Below are positions 1 to 9,480 of a DNA stretch of 64,000 nucleotides, one piece after another. A program made the position numbers and the translations under genes. Position 1 is the stretch's first letter, and the number at the start of each line of letters is the position of its first letter. Source of the stretch: Cerina litoralis (GTDB taxonomy: Bacteria > Bacteroidota > Bacteroidia > Flavobacteriales > Flavobacteriaceae); the NCBI GenBank assembly GCA_022008415.1, contig JAIRBC010000007.1:1-64000 (forward strand), read 5' to 3'. The notes under the pieces were generated by a model, which saw only the letters and a program-made list of their open reading frames with translations, ran no database searches and was not told where the DNA came from.

Positions 1-91
1 GCCCACCCCTTACCATTCCGAACAGGGAAGTTAAGCCCGTCAGCGCCGATGGTACTGCCACACCAGGTGGGAGAGTAGGCCGCCGCCTTCC
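1..91 (+). rRNA. rrf: 5S ribosomal RNA, 3' part
   Basis: The window opens inside a 5S rRNA gene. The conserved blocks ccattccgaacagggaag, gttaagcccg, gcgccgatggtactg and gggagagtaggccgccgcc are all present in the right order, so about three quarters of the molecule is here and the 5' end lies outside. This marks the end of an rRNA operon. A strong hairpin terminator follows directly. Confidence 0.95.
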
Positions 92-94
92 TAG

Positions 95-129
95 AGGTCC
101 CGACCAAATGAATGGTCGGGACCTTTTTT
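95..129 (+). terminator. Intrinsic terminator of the rRNA operon
   Basis: An 11-bp perfect stem (aggtcccgacc / ggtcgggacct, arms 95-105 and 114-124) with an 8-nt loop is followed by a T run. It sits a few bases past the 5S end, so it most likely ends the rrn transcript. Confidence 0.9.
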
Positions 130-133
130 ATTT

Positions 134-167
134 AAAAAAGCCCCCAAGGAACACGTTCTTTGGGGGT
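134..167 (-). terminator. Intrinsic terminator of the glutamate dehydrogenase gene
   Basis: The arms cccccaaggaac and gttctttggggg form a 12-bp stem with one wobble pair. Read on the minus strand it is followed by a run of T (the A run at 134-139). It lies about 25 nt past the stop of the minus-strand dehydrogenase gene. Confidence 0.85.
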
Positions 168-191
168 TACTTGTACAGGGCCAAATATTCT

Positions 192-1484
192 TTATGGGAA
201 AATGCCTCTTTGCACATAGGCTTCTTCAAGACGCCCAATGGCAATGATAAAAGCAGCGGTTCGCATATCTACTTTTCTATTTTTTGAGGTCTCCATGACC
301 TTGGAGAACGATTCTTTCAATTTCTTTTTCAGTTTTTCCATTACTTCTTCCAACGACCAAATTTCGCTGTTTCGGTTCTGTAGCCATTCGTAATAGCTTC
401 CTATAACCCCGCCCGAATTACAAAGAATGTCTGGGATAATGTCAATTTTTCTTTGAAGTAGAATTTCTTCGGCTTCCACATCGGTAGGGCCATTGGCACC
501 TTCGGCAATTAGGGAGGCTTTGATTTTTGGCGCGTTCGCTGCTGTAATCTGATTGCCCAAGGCGGCGGGGATGCATATATCGCAATCCAGCCCATAAAAT
601 TCGTTATTATCTACAGGGTTGGTTTCTGGAAAGCCAACAATGCTCCCCTTGTTCGTCTTTGTATATTCCAAGAGTTTTTCCACAGAAATACCTTCTTCAT
701 TTCTGACACTCCCAAAGGCGTCCTGTACGGCCGTTAGAATGGCACCTTCCTTTTCTAGGAAATGTGCTGCCCAGTAACCGACATTTCCAAAACCCTGAAC
801 GATAAACGTTTTTCCCTTAAGGTCTAATTGCTTGTGCTCGGCCCAGAACTTGATATTTAAAAACACGCCGTATCCCGTTGCGCGGTCGCGACCTTCGGAG
901 CCTCCTGCACCTACAGGTTTGCCCGTAACAACATGCATATTCTTGGAACGTTCGTTGGGCGACTTGGTAGACATATAGGTGTCCAGGATCCATGCCATGG
1001 TCTGCGCATTGGTATTTACATCAGGAGCGGGAATATCGAGTTCTGGCCCTATATTGTCCCCAAGCGCATAAGTAAATCTTCTGGTAATACGCTCCAATTC
1101 GGCAATGGAATACTTGGAGGGATCTAGCTGTATGCCTCCCTTGGCACCTCCATATGGTAGCCCTGCCAATGAGGTCTTCCAGGTCATCCACATGGCCAAA
1201 GCCCTAGCTGCGTCTATATCTACGGTAGGGTGGTAACGCAATCCTCCTTTGTAAGGTCCCAGGGCATTATTGTGTTGTACCCTGTAGCCCGTAAAAACCT
1301 CTACCTCCCCATTTTCCATACGAACGGGAAAATGCACTACCAGTTCATTATTGGTCACTTCCAGTATTTTCCGGATATTGGGATTTAGGTCTATTATATT
1401 GGCTGAATTGTTGAACTGTCGCATGACATTGTCCAACATGCCCTGTTTTAATATTTTCTTAGGTGCCGATGTAGTTGAAGCCAT
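192..1484 (-). CDS. Glutamate dehydrogenase (Glu/Leu/Phe/Val family)
   Basis: A 430-residue protein of the Glu/Leu/Phe/Val dehydrogenase family. It should interconvert glutamate and 2-oxoglutarate plus ammonia in the cytoplasm. The catalytic-lysine segment LPYGGAKGGI is intact, as is the upstream substrate-binding segment GPYKGGLRYHP. A Rossmann nucleotide-binding segment (VQGFGNVG) follows in the second half. Length matches the RocG/GudB-like hexameric enzymes better than the 447-residue E. coli GdhA, so NAD specificity is plausible but inferred. It is monocistronic, with its own terminator, and is transcribed toward the 5S gene. In this window it could take nitrogen and carbon from glutamate released by the Hut pathway. 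Confidence 0.93.
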   Translation of the reverse strand: MASTTSAPKKILKQGMLDNVMRQFNNSANIIDLNPNIRKILEVTNNELVVHFPVRMENGEVEVFTGYRVQHNNALGPYKGGLRYHPTVDIDAARALAMWMTWKTSLAGLPYGGAKGGIQLDPSKYSIAELERITRRFTYALGDNIGPELDIPAPDVNTNAQTMAWILDTYMSTKSPNERSKNMHVVTGKPVGAGGSEGRDRATGYGVFLNIKFWAEHKQLDLKGKTFIVQGFGNVGYWAAHFLEKEGAILTAVQDAFGSVRNEEGISVEKLLEYTKTNKGSIVGFPETNPVDNNEFYGLDCDICIPAALGNQITAANAPKIKASLIAEGANGPTDVEAEEILLQRKIDIIPDILCNSGGVIGSYYEWLQNRNSEIWSLEEVMEKLKKKLKESFSKVMETSKNRKVDMRTAAFIIAIGRLEEAYVQRGIFP

Positions 1485-1747
1485 AGATATTATTTTAATA
1501 TTAATATTGATCGAATTTTTTAGGACTTTATCAAAATGTTATATGATATTTAATGATGTGTTAATCAGACCTTAAATTTACCACCTATTTTTATCATTAT
1601 CACAATAAATTTAAAAATTTTGGAATGTAGATTTTGTCTGCCCAAGGATGTTTATTAAAATCTGCCGGTCTTTAATTGTGCCTAAACGTAAAATTTGTAT
1701 TTGTGTTTCTTTCTCGATTGGAACTATCCAAAACTCCAGTATTTTTC

Positions 1748-1755
1748 TATATTTG
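1748..1755 (+). promoter_or_regulatory. Candidate -7 promoter box (TATATTTG)
   Basis: TATATTTG matches the Bacteroidetes -7 consensus TAnnTTTG and ends 15 nt before the ATG at 1771. No good -33 TTTG is seen at the usual spacing, so this is moderate evidence. It supports the 1771 start over an upstream in-frame start at 1648. Confidence 0.5.
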
Positions 1756-1770
1756 TTAAAAGAATCATCA

Positions 1771-2235
1771 ATGAATAACCCCACCTTAAATAACCAATAC
1801 CTTTTTAAAACGTTGTATTTCCTTACCGCTTTTTTGTCGCCAATTTTTTCTTTTGCTGGAGGACATAGCAGTGGTTTTGAAGACTCCATGGCCGAAGTGG
1901 TAAGTTGGATTGCCTTGATTATTGCCCCTATTGCGGTAATTGGTCTATTCTTGTTCGTTCATGTTCTTCCCGAAAGAATCGCTGAAAAGAGAAATCATCC
2001 GCAGGCGCATGCAATTAAAGTTTTATGTATGCTCTCTTTGTTTTTTGGAGGATTACTTTGGCCGCTAGCCTGGCTATGGGCGTATAGCAAACCGGTATTT
2101 TACAAAATGGCCTATGGTACCGATCAAGGCGACTACCACGAAACGACTATGAAAGAATTTAAGGAAATGAAGGAAGAGGAGGGGGTCCGTGTAGATGTCT
2201 CCAATGACATTACCGATAAAGATGTCGTAGATTAA
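1771..2235 (+). CDS. DUF3302 inner membrane protein (YiaW-like)
   Basis: A 154-residue protein with a signal-like N-terminus (FLTAFLSPIFSFAGG) and two further membrane segments (near ALIIAPIAVIGLFLFVHVL and MLSLFFGGLLWPLAWLW). The motif LLWPLAWLWAYSKP is typical of DUF3302. In E. coli the family member YiaW is encoded next to the HlyD-type protein YiaV, and the same pairing is seen here: the next gene begins 39 nt downstream and is a HlyD-type adaptor. The acidic, hydrophilic C-terminus is probably cytoplasmic. The start was set at 1771 because a -7 box lies just upstream. The molecular function of the family is not known to me; a role in envelope export is inferred from context. Confidence 0.8.
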   Translation: MNNPTLNNQYLFKTLYFLTAFLSPIFSFAGGHSSGFEDSMAEVVSWIALIIAPIAVIGLFLFVHVLPERIAEKRNHPQAHAIKVLCMLSLFFGGLLWPLAWLWAYSKPVFYKMAYGTDQGDYHETTMKEFKEMKEEEGVRVDVSNDITDKDVVD

Positions 2236-2274
2236 ATAGCGTTTAACGCATTTTGCATTATCACCTATTAAGTT

Positions 2275-3456
2275 ATGGAAATTATTTTACTGCTTATCTA
2301 TAGTGGGATCGTTTGGCTTGTATTCTTCAAGTATAGGTTACTGCCATGGAATACCCTTACACAAGTTATTGTTGTCATTATACCTGTAGTTGCAATTGCA
2401 TTATTAATCCTTTTTCTCAATATAGTGGCACCGTCCTCCCATGATGTGCGTGTATTGAACTACAACGTGGAAGTGGTGCCTACCGTAACGGGAAAGGTAG
2501 TCGATGTTCCAGTAAAACCAAATCAGCATGTAAATAAGGGAGACGTGCTATTCAAAATTGATCCAGAGCCGTTTGAGCTTAAGGTAAAGAGCCTTCAGGC
2601 ACGTATTCCTATGTTAGAGGCTAAAGTGATCAGTGCCAAATCCTATGATAAAGAGCTGGAAGATCAAATCTCAGCGGCTTCAAATAGGGTGCGTGTTATT
2701 ACCTCCCAATTAGATTTGGCAATAAAGCGTTTAGATCAGACCAGGGTCTTGGCCGAATCGGGAGCCGGTTCTAAATTTGACTATGAGCAGGCGCAGGCCA
2801 ATTTGAATAACCTACAGGCACAGAAAGCAGTCGCTGAATCGGAAAGAGCACAGTCTTTACAACGTATATCGGCCGTTTCATCAGATGGTGAATTGTCAGA
2901 GATTACCCAGGCAAGAGCAGATCTTGAGCAGGCCAAAGCCCAATTGGATGAGGCCGAATGGCAATTATCCCAAACTGTTTTTCGGGCGCCCGCTGATGGC
3001 AGGGTGATAAATTTACAGTTAAGGCCAGGGGCGATGGCGGTACAATTACCTTTAAAGCCTGTGATGACCTTTGTGGAGGATGAGCAATGGTTGGTAGCCT
3101 TGTACAACCAGAACGAATTGCGATATGTACAGAACGGAGATCCAGCCGAGGTGGCGTTGAAAACCTATCCCAACAGAATTATAAAATGTGAGGTAGAACA
3201 TATTGTTTGGGCAAATGCACAAGGACAAATTACTGCGAGCGGACAATTGCCGGATACGCAACAAACTAATTTTCACGAAGGAAGATTTGCCGTTAGGCTA
3301 AATGTATCAGATGAGGACAAAGATTTATTCTTGGCTCCCGGAGCTGTGGGTATGGGTGCCATTTATACAGAACACGGGGTACTAATTCATCTCGTAAGAA
3401 AAGTTATCATGAGAGTGGGCACCAAAATGGATTGGCTTGTACTTAAATTACATTAA
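2275..3456 (+). CDS. HlyD-family membrane fusion protein (YiaV-like)
   Basis: A 393-residue periplasmic adaptor. Two N-terminal membrane segments (about residues 1-20 and 28-50) are followed by a lipoyl-like half (VPTVTGKVVDVPVKPNQHVNKGDVL is split over about residues 66-90). A long coiled coil rich in Ala, Gln and Leu covers about residues 105-225. The second lipoyl half (APADGRVINLQLRPGAMA) and a beta-barrel region complete it. Such proteins join an inner membrane pump to an outer membrane channel. The following gene encodes that channel and overlaps or abuts this one. No classical RND, ABC or MFS pump is encoded here; the only inner-membrane neighbour is DUF3302. Confidence 0.9.
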   Translation: MEIILLLIYSGIVWLVFFKYRLLPWNTLTQVIVVIIPVVAIALLILFLNIVAPSSHDVRVLNYNVEVVPTVTGKVVDVPVKPNQHVNKGDVLFKIDPEPFELKVKSLQARIPMLEAKVISAKSYDKELEDQISAASNRVRVITSQLDLAIKRLDQTRVLAESGAGSKFDYEQAQANLNNLQAQKAVAESERAQSLQRISAVSSDGELSEITQARADLEQAKAQLDEAEWQLSQTVFRAPADGRVINLQLRPGAMAVQLPLKPVMTFVEDEQWLVALYNQNELRYVQNGDPAEVALKTYPNRIIKCEVEHIVWANAQGQITASGQLPDTQQTNFHEGRFAVRLNVSDEDKDLFLAPGAVGMGAIYTEHGVLIHLVRKVIMRVGTKMDWLVLKLH

Positions 3457-3460
3457 TACA

Positions 3461-4849
3461 ATGCAGTATCCAAAAGGGAACATACGTATACTAATATTGA
3501 TACTAGGGGTTGGTCTGATGCAAAGTTGTGCCGTTAAAAAACCGGCAACCGGCGAGGAACTGCAGAAGCGGGCTTTTGCGAATTTTATCCTGCCTTCCAC
3601 TTGGCAGAACTGTTCTGATACTATACCGATAAAAGAGAACTGGCTTAGCGTCTTTAATGACCCTTTATTGGATACTCTGGTGGGAGAAGCCTTGGTCTAT
3701 AACCCGGACATTCGCATTAGCAGCGCAAGGATAGAACAGGCAAACGGATATGTTTTATCAGCTCAGGCGGCATTGAAGCCAGCCCTGTCTATTTTGGGGA
3801 GAGGTACTTCAAAAATGGGCGGTGATTTTAATAGTGGCCTCAACGGAGCGGTTTTTTCTGCTTCTTGGGAGATAGATCTATGGGGGAAACTCAGGAATGT
3901 CAGAAACGCAGAAGAATCCAATCTGGCTGCCCTGGAAGGAGAAGTATCCTTTGCCAAACTATCCCTTGCTGCGAACGTTGCCAGATTCTATTATTTGGCC
4001 TCCGAAACCTATCTGCAAATTCAGCTGGCGAAACAAATGTTAGGTGTTTCTTCCGAAATGAGGGATATTACCCAGAAGCGTTATGATATTGGTGTTGGCA
4101 CGGAGATCGATGTGGTCCAATCGGATGCCAATCTGAACAGGTTAAAAGACGGTTTAAAACAAATTGAGCTGGCTTATGCAAACCAGCTTCGGGCGTTGGA
4201 ATTATTGTTGGGACGTTATCCTGCCGGGGATATCGAAGTTAAAAACAACCTTAAAGTGATACATACGACAACACCAGCCGGAATTCCTATGCAAATTTTG
4301 GAACGTCGTCCCGATGTTTTGGCAGCACAACAACGTTTTAATGCTGCTTTTTACCGTGTGGGGGAAGCTCAGGCAGCTCGGTTGCCCAATTTGAGGCTCA
4401 CGGCCGGCTTTGGACTTATTGACAGTGATTTACTTGTTTTGGCTTCCGATTTTTCAAACCCGATCACAAGTATTGGAGGAGAATTGATAGCTCCCATTTA
4501 TCAGGGCGGGGTTTTGAAGGCCAATGTTTATATCCGGACAGCCCAGCAAAAACAGGTAGTAGAGGAATATAGACGCGCTGTCCTAAACGCGATGGCGGAT
4601 GTAGAAGGCACGCTAGACCAGGTCCATACCGTTGACGAGCGGGAACAATTTTTAAAACTCGCCGTTCAAAGCAACCAACGGGCATTTGAGTTGGAACAAC
4701 AGCGTTTTGAGGTAGGCCAAGTAGATATGCGTGGTTTAATTGCGCAACAAATGGATCTCTTCCGTTCTGAAGTAGAACTGTTGAGGATTCGCGGAGAAAA
4801 GATCGTACAAAGAATTAACCTCTATCTGGCTTTGGGAGGTTCTATGTAG
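3461..4849 (+). CDS. TolC/NodT-family outer membrane efflux lipoprotein
   Basis: A 462-residue outer membrane factor. The N-terminus has a lipoprotein signal with lipobox-like LMQSC, then a linker and two OEP repeats, each with the long alpha-helical hairpin typical of TolC (for instance around NPDIRISSARIEQANGYVLS and the RRPDVLAAQQRFNAAFYRVG region). The start at 3461 places the ATG 2 nt past the stop of the adaptor gene; an earlier start at 3437 would overlap it and gives a worse signal peptide. With YiaW- and YiaV-like neighbours it makes a three-gene export operon. The substrate cannot be read from sequence. Confidence 0.92.
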   Translation: MQYPKGNIRILILILGVGLMQSCAVKKPATGEELQKRAFANFILPSTWQNCSDTIPIKENWLSVFNDPLLDTLVGEALVYNPDIRISSARIEQANGYVLSAQAALKPALSILGRGTSKMGGDFNSGLNGAVFSASWEIDLWGKLRNVRNAEESNLAALEGEVSFAKLSLAANVARFYYLASETYLQIQLAKQMLGVSSEMRDITQKRYDIGVGTEIDVVQSDANLNRLKDGLKQIELAYANQLRALELLLGRYPAGDIEVKNNLKVIHTTTPAGIPMQILERRPDVLAAQQRFNAAFYRVGEAQAARLPNLRLTAGFGLIDSDLLVLASDFSNPITSIGGELIAPIYQGGVLKANVYIRTAQQKQVVEEYRRAVLNAMADVEGTLDQVHTVDEREQFLKLAVQSNQRAFELEQQRFEVGQVDMRGLIAQQMDLFRSEVELLRIRGEKIVQRINLYLALGGSM

Positions 4850-4903
4850 CATGTTTTTTTTTACTATTTATATGCTCAAGGAAGGAGGAAGGACTTTCAA
4901 TCT

Positions 4904-7606
4904 CTACTTCTGCTGCTTCAAATACGTTACCAAGGAAGCAAATTCTTCATAGCTCAGGGAATTGGCGAGTCCGGAGGGCATCATGGAGGTTTCCAGTTCC
5001 TTCCTTGATTCGATATCCGATTTTTTCAGAGGTGTGGCAGTACCGGAAATATCCCTAACGGTAAGATCATTGGCAGATTCCTCGGTAACAAAACCCATAT
5101 AATCTTCGCCGTTCTTTGTATGGATTTGTACGGTTGAAAATCCTTGTGAAATGGAGGCATTGGGCTTTAGGATCGATTCGGCGATCTGATGGCGGTTCAT
5201 AATTGATCCTATCTGTCCCATAAAGGGACCCTTCATAACCTCGCCTTTATTTATATTATGGCAAGCGACACAGCCTTGCTTTTTAAATAGTTCTTCCCCT
5301 TTTTTCGGATCTCCTTTTATTTGGTCCAGGGCCAACATTACATCCTCGATGGATGATTTGCCGACCTGTCCTTTCTCGTTCTTAATCTTTTCCAGGTCCA
5401 CAACGGGAATATCCTCCTTGGGTGGCTTTATATCGACCGTACCAAAAGCATCGATACCCAATCGGTATTTGCTGTTCATCTCGGCATAGCTTTTCCTTTC
5501 GGAACGGTCTGCTTTTTTCCACTCCTCCATCATAAAACTGCGTATAGTAGGGGTAGCGGCCCAGTCAATTGCTTTATAGTACGGGCCATGGGTATCGGGA
5601 CGGGTGCTCCACCACCACGAGGTATCATAAGGGGCTTCCATATGGTAAATACGGGCCAAGGTGTTCATTATTTTATTTTTGAATTCTGATGCATTTTTAT
5701 TTTTCAAGGTCGATACGCCGCCTTCAACGGAATTTAGATTGTCACCCGTATTTTTGTAAGCTGCAATAAGTCCGTATACAGCTGTTGGGTCGTGCATATA
5801 CCGCAAAGCCCATAATGCCAAGTCCCGGTTTTCGGTGCCCAGTGCATTGACACACGCATCTACGGCGTTTAAACGTACCAACGCTTTTACGGCCAGGTGG
5901 GGCAGGACGATATCCGAATTAGGGGTGGCATGTGGCCCTTCCGTACCCATCTCTGGGGCCTTAAAAGAGCTGGGGACCCCAATTTGCAACAAGGTATTTA
6001 TTGCCTCTGGTTTACCCAACCTTCCCATACCGATAATTGCCGCGGCCTTCACCCAGTCGGAAGGAGATTTTGTGCCTTTTAAAAATGGGTCCAACGGTAC
6101 ATGTTTCACCCATTCTTCCCGGTCGGATAGGGCCCTAAGGGCAAATTCCTGAAGCTTGGGGTCATTGCTCAATTGCACCAAATTGTCTATTCCATCCTTT
6201 CCACTCATCTGGGCGTAGGTAAAGAGGCTTGCTATTCGGACTTCGATAGGCAATTGGCGATCCTCGGCCATTTTTAAGACCTCTTGGGCAGTGTTGTCAT
6301 TCGGCCTCTGCAATAATTCGTATTGCGCGCTTAAGCGGGCTTTGGCACTAAGGGACCCCAAGGCCTCCATAAGTTGCTTATCCTTAGCTTCCTTAACGTT
6401 GTGAAAAGGAGTGTATTCAAAATTTTTAGGTACCACCCGTACTACGTAACCCTTTTCCGGACTTCCCGAATACCCGGCACCGTCCCAGGAAGAGAGGTAC
6501 ATAGCACCAGCAGCATCTATATCCACATCGGTAATCTGTGGCAGTTGTATGAATTCTTCTTCGTTCTGGGTAAAACTGGCCCCAGTGTCCTTTACCCGAT
6601 GGGTGTAAAGTAAGTTCCGGCCCCAATCGGACATCAGGGGTACATGATTGTATTTTTCAGGCCATCTGGGATCATCCATATAGAGTGCCCCTGTGCCAGA
6701 TCCCCCACCAACATCTATTAGGGCAGGGATTATCTCGTCCGTAAAATTTTTGAACAGCATCGGATAACCGTATTCCGCTGATTGAATCTGGTGAGTGAAA
6801 CGCACGTTCCACCCTCCCCCGTCATTGGTATTGCCCCGGGTAAAAATGTTCATAAAAGGGTCTATGGCAACATCGTAAATATTCCGCATTCCGTGATTGT
6901 ATACCTCCATTTCCGTACCATCGGGGCGTACCCGTACGATACCTCCGCCCAGTTGTGTTAATTTGGTGCCTTCACGATCGGTAGCGTTGTGGAAACCGAA
7001 ATCGCCGACCGCGATATAAATCCATCCATCGATGCCCATTTGTATACCATTGGTGGCGTGGTCGGTACCCCTTTCTTGAAGGTATTTGGAGTTGCTAATG
7101 TTTTCGATCAAAACCATTGGGGGACCATCAGCTATTCCATCTCTATTTTTGTCATCCAATACGACCAAATCCATATTTTCGGCCTTTTTTGTTTCGGGGG
7201 AAAACCTGGTGTGCAAGACAAAGACTTGGTCGCCAAGCGGTAAAATGCCACGGGGATCATCCAATACGGCAAATTGGGTATGGGTATCCATAATTCCATC
7301 ATGGTTGCAATCTACCAAGCGCTCTATAGATCCTTTTCCCATCTCCTTGCCTAAGGAACCGATCATATCTACCCCCACATAGACCTCCCCAGTGGCTGCG
7401 ACGGCCATACATGCCGGACTTGGGGTTAGATCCGGACCCGAAAAAACATTGATGTCGAGATCTTTTGGCCAGTTGAGTTTTTGGGCCAAGGAATCGGTAC
7501 TTGGATAGCTTACGGGATGGGTGTTGGGAATACAATTGTTATTTTCTTGTTGGCAACAGGTAAGAAATAAGGCAGATAGCAGAAAGATCCAATGGCTTTT
7601 AAACAT
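4904..7606 (-). CDS. Lipoprotein with PQQ-type propeller, HEAT repeats and cytochrome c domain
   Basis: A 900-residue exported protein. Signal and lipobox: LSALFLTCCQQE. Residues about 45-420 resemble the soluble-glucose-dehydrogenase-like beta-propeller (GTDHATNGIQMGIDGWIYIAVGDFG region split here; NGIQMGIDGWIYIAVGD). A helical HEAT-like stretch with several LAVKALVRL-type units follows at about 440-640. The C-terminus (about 780-900) is a c-type cytochrome with one haem site, GCVACH, and a distal Met candidate (SMMPSG). This matches the PVC/Bacteroidetes-type haem-binding dehydrogenases. It probably oxidises a sugar or alcohol in the periplasm and passes electrons to its own haem; the substrate is unknown. 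It is transcribed alone. Confidence 0.85.
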   Translation of the reverse strand: MFKSHWIFLLSALFLTCCQQENNNCIPNTHPVSYPSTDSLAQKLNWPKDLDINVFSGPDLTPSPACMAVAATGEVYVGVDMIGSLGKEMGKGSIERLVDCNHDGIMDTHTQFAVLDDPRGILPLGDQVFVLHTRFSPETKKAENMDLVVLDDKNRDGIADGPPMVLIENISNSKYLQERGTDHATNGIQMGIDGWIYIAVGDFGFHNATDREGTKLTQLGGGIVRVRPDGTEMEVYNHGMRNIYDVAIDPFMNIFTRGNTNDGGGWNVRFTHQIQSAEYGYPMLFKNFTDEIIPALIDVGGGSGTGALYMDDPRWPEKYNHVPLMSDWGRNLLYTHRVKDTGASFTQNEEEFIQLPQITDVDIDAAGAMYLSSWDGAGYSGSPEKGYVVRVVPKNFEYTPFHNVKEAKDKQLMEALGSLSAKARLSAQYELLQRPNDNTAQEVLKMAEDRQLPIEVRIASLFTYAQMSGKDGIDNLVQLSNDPKLQEFALRALSDREEWVKHVPLDPFLKGTKSPSDWVKAAAIIGMGRLGKPEAINTLLQIGVPSSFKAPEMGTEGPHATPNSDIVLPHLAVKALVRLNAVDACVNALGTENRDLALWALRYMHDPTAVYGLIAAYKNTGDNLNSVEGGVSTLKNKNASEFKNKIMNTLARIYHMEAPYDTSWWWSTRPDTHGPYYKAIDWAATPTIRSFMMEEWKKADRSERKSYAEMNSKYRLGIDAFGTVDIKPPKEDIPVVDLEKIKNEKGQVGKSSIEDVMLALDQIKGDPKKGEELFKKQGCVACHNINKGEVMKGPFMGQIGSIMNRHQIAESILKPNASISQGFSTVQIHTKNGEDYMGFVTEESANDLTVRDISGTATPLKKSDIESRKELETSMMPSGLANSLSYEEFASLVTYLKQQK

Positions 7607-7952
7607 AACTTATATTATTAACAAGCCCCCAAGTTAGAGAATTTAAACTTATTGACTTTGCTTTTATTTTAAAATAGACTTGAGCAATAATTTAGGATTC
7701 CCTGCCCTTTTGAAAGCTGAATATTATATTAAATTCCTCTTTAAAATAAAACAACATTCAGCTTATATTCCTTGGCTTCTTCCAATTCTGTTTTTTAAAG
7801 TCCGGTCAAAGTCTTTGTGCCATGCAAACACTCTCTTTCTGTATGGGTGTCATGAAGGATGATACACAGGGTGTTATATGTTGGGCTACTTATTTATCGC
7901 ATCATTGCTGTATCACCAAAATGCATGGGGTTTTTATTATATACTCGTTTTT
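7607..7952. other. Intergenic region, no gene recognised
   Basis: This AT-rich stretch lies upstream of the cytochrome lipoprotein and downstream of the BamA-like gene, both on the minus strand. Short open frames on the plus strand have no recognisable content. No clear terminator hairpin or TAnnTTTG box at a useful position was found. Confidence 0.5.
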
Positions 7953-9119
7953 TCAATTCTTATTGTTCCATGCAGAACCAAAGATCACGTACCATCCAAA
8001 ATCATCGTTGGACCAGGCCACATCGACCCCCGCTCTCATCTTAAACTTTCGGGCAATGAGATAGCGAAAGCCCGTGCCGTAGTTGTATACGAGTTCTGAA
8101 TTGTCAAAGGATACTTTTTTGGTGGGTGCTTTGGCCAATCCGCCAAAAACAACACTGCTCCATCGCAAAGTCCAATCAAATCGTTGCTCGGTTTCCAATA
8201 CGTAGGTCTGGTCTCCTTGATATTTGGCCATAGGAACGCCACGCATCGAAATGGACGGTTTCATGTAGAAGGGGGCATCGTCCCACTGAATTGTGCTTTC
8301 AAAACGAAACCCACTTACCCATTTCGGAGATAGTTGTAGGTATTTAAAGGCTGACAGGTTCAGGTTCTCGTAATTGTAATCACTGCCCGTCCAAGAGGCA
8401 TTTACCTTAAATGAGGTAGTGAGAAACCAACCAGTATTAGGTGTAAAAAGATTATCGCGCTTATCATACTCCGCATTGATTCCAACACTGCTCAGGTTAT
8501 TTTTAAGATCCTTGTCTCCAATAAAGTCGGGTAGATCTTCAAATTCAAATTCTGGTTTCACATTGTTGTGAAGGTATAGGTATTCCAAACCTACGTATAA
8601 CTCTGTTTTTCCAATTTGCCTAAGTACGGAGGTAAAGGCGGCGGTCATATTAAAATTGAAGGCAAATTCTTGTTCCCCGATTACAGGGAAGTTTCTGTAA
8701 AAATCCATATTTACATCTCCATAAGCGGCCCCTACTCTATACTTTAAATGATATTGGGGCAAAGAAGCGATCCGCACCCCGCCAAAACCCCAACTCTTGT
8801 TGGCAGTATATCCTACGAATCCCAAGGTAATGTCCGGTGGCACATATTTTCCCTCTGTCTGGTGTTTATTGGGCTGGATAAAAACGGGAGCAAGCATAAA
8901 TCCAATATTACCCAAAGCAGGTTCGGTAATAAGCTGAACCACAGGGATAAATCCGTGAAAATGAATCAAAAAATCGCTCATGTCCAACTTGCCGTCCAAA
9001 GAATCCTTGAGTACGGCCATGGTGAACTTTGGCTTACTATCCGAGATGTTATTTTGTGAAGACGCAAGGGAGGACGCCAGAATGAATAGTAAGCCTATAA
9101 ATTGTGATTTTACTTTCAT
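7953..9119 (-). CDS. BamA/TamA-family (D15-type) outer membrane beta-barrel protein
   Basis: A 388-residue protein with a cleavable signal peptide (GLLFILASSLASSQ). The remainder alternates hydrophobic and polar residues in strands, with aromatic girdles. The C-terminus (GAGVDVAWSNDDFGWYVIFGSAW, shown in part: DDFGWYVIFGSAW) ends in the style of Omp85 C-terminal barrels. There are no POTRA repeats: the length leaves room only for the barrel and a short leader. It is therefore not the essential BamA but one of the short surface-antigen D15 proteins common in Bacteroidota. A decayed outer membrane gene lies directly upstream on the same strand. Function unknown. Confidence 0.75.
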   Translation of the reverse strand: MKVKSQFIGLLFILASSLASSQNNISDSKPKFTMAVLKDSLDGKLDMSDFLIHFHGFIPVVQLITEPALGNIGFMLAPVFIQPNKHQTEGKYVPPDITLGFVGYTANKSWGFGGVRIASLPQYHLKYRVGAAYGDVNMDFYRNFPVIGEQEFAFNFNMTAAFTSVLRQIGKTELYVGLEYLYLHNNVKPEFEFEDLPDFIGDKDLKNNLSSVGINAEYDKRDNLFTPNTGWFLTTSFKVNASWTGSDYNYENLNLSAFKYLQLSPKWVSGFRFESTIQWDDAPFYMKPSISMRGVPMAKYQGDQTYVLETEQRFDWTLRWSSVVFGGLAKAPTKKVSFDNSELVYNYGTGFRYLIARKFKMRAGVDVAWSNDDFGWYVIFGSAWNNKN

Positions 9120-9133
9120 TCTACTTTTTTCTT

Positions 9134-9480
9134 TTAATATTTGGAGATCGCTTTTTTTGATGGCAATGTCAATGTGAACAATAACAGAAATAGATGCCCG
9201 TTTTCATCGTTAAACCAGTTACGGCCGTAACTACCCTGTACTTTAGATGTTTCTCCAACGCTATATCCCAAAGAAACCCCGCCTGCTAAATGATTGATAA
9301 GACCTGCCTTGAGCAGGTCGTCAATTTGTTTTGTGAACAGGAATCTCTAACCAAAGTCCTAACTCCGATAATGAACTCAAAACCCATACTGGCATCGAAA
9401 ACGGATAAATGTAAAAAGCAGATAGTCTTTTTTCACGGGGTTCGGTTCTTTCTGGTCTTCTTAGCCGCCTTTTTCTATTT
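9134..9480 (-). pseudogene. Decayed C-terminal fragment of an outer membrane protein gene
   Basis: On the minus strand a 68-codon frame ending at the TAA at 9134 encodes beta-strand-like sequence (AGGVSLGYSVGETSKVQGSY, then GRNWFNDENGHLFLLLFTLTLP and SKKAISKY). It has no start codon: a TAG interrupts it at about 9349. Upstream, other frames continue with protein-like pieces such as DASMGFEFIIGVRTLV before further stops. This is what an outer membrane transporter gene with one or more frameshifts and a lost 5' end looks like. The intact BamA-like gene begins 14 nt downstream. The family is not identified. Confidence 0.45.

Noticed and set aside
1648-1770. Upstream extension of the DUF3302 gene to 1648
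   Set aside because: The added 41 residues have no family similarity, and a -7 promoter box at 1748 lies between this start and the ATG at 1771.
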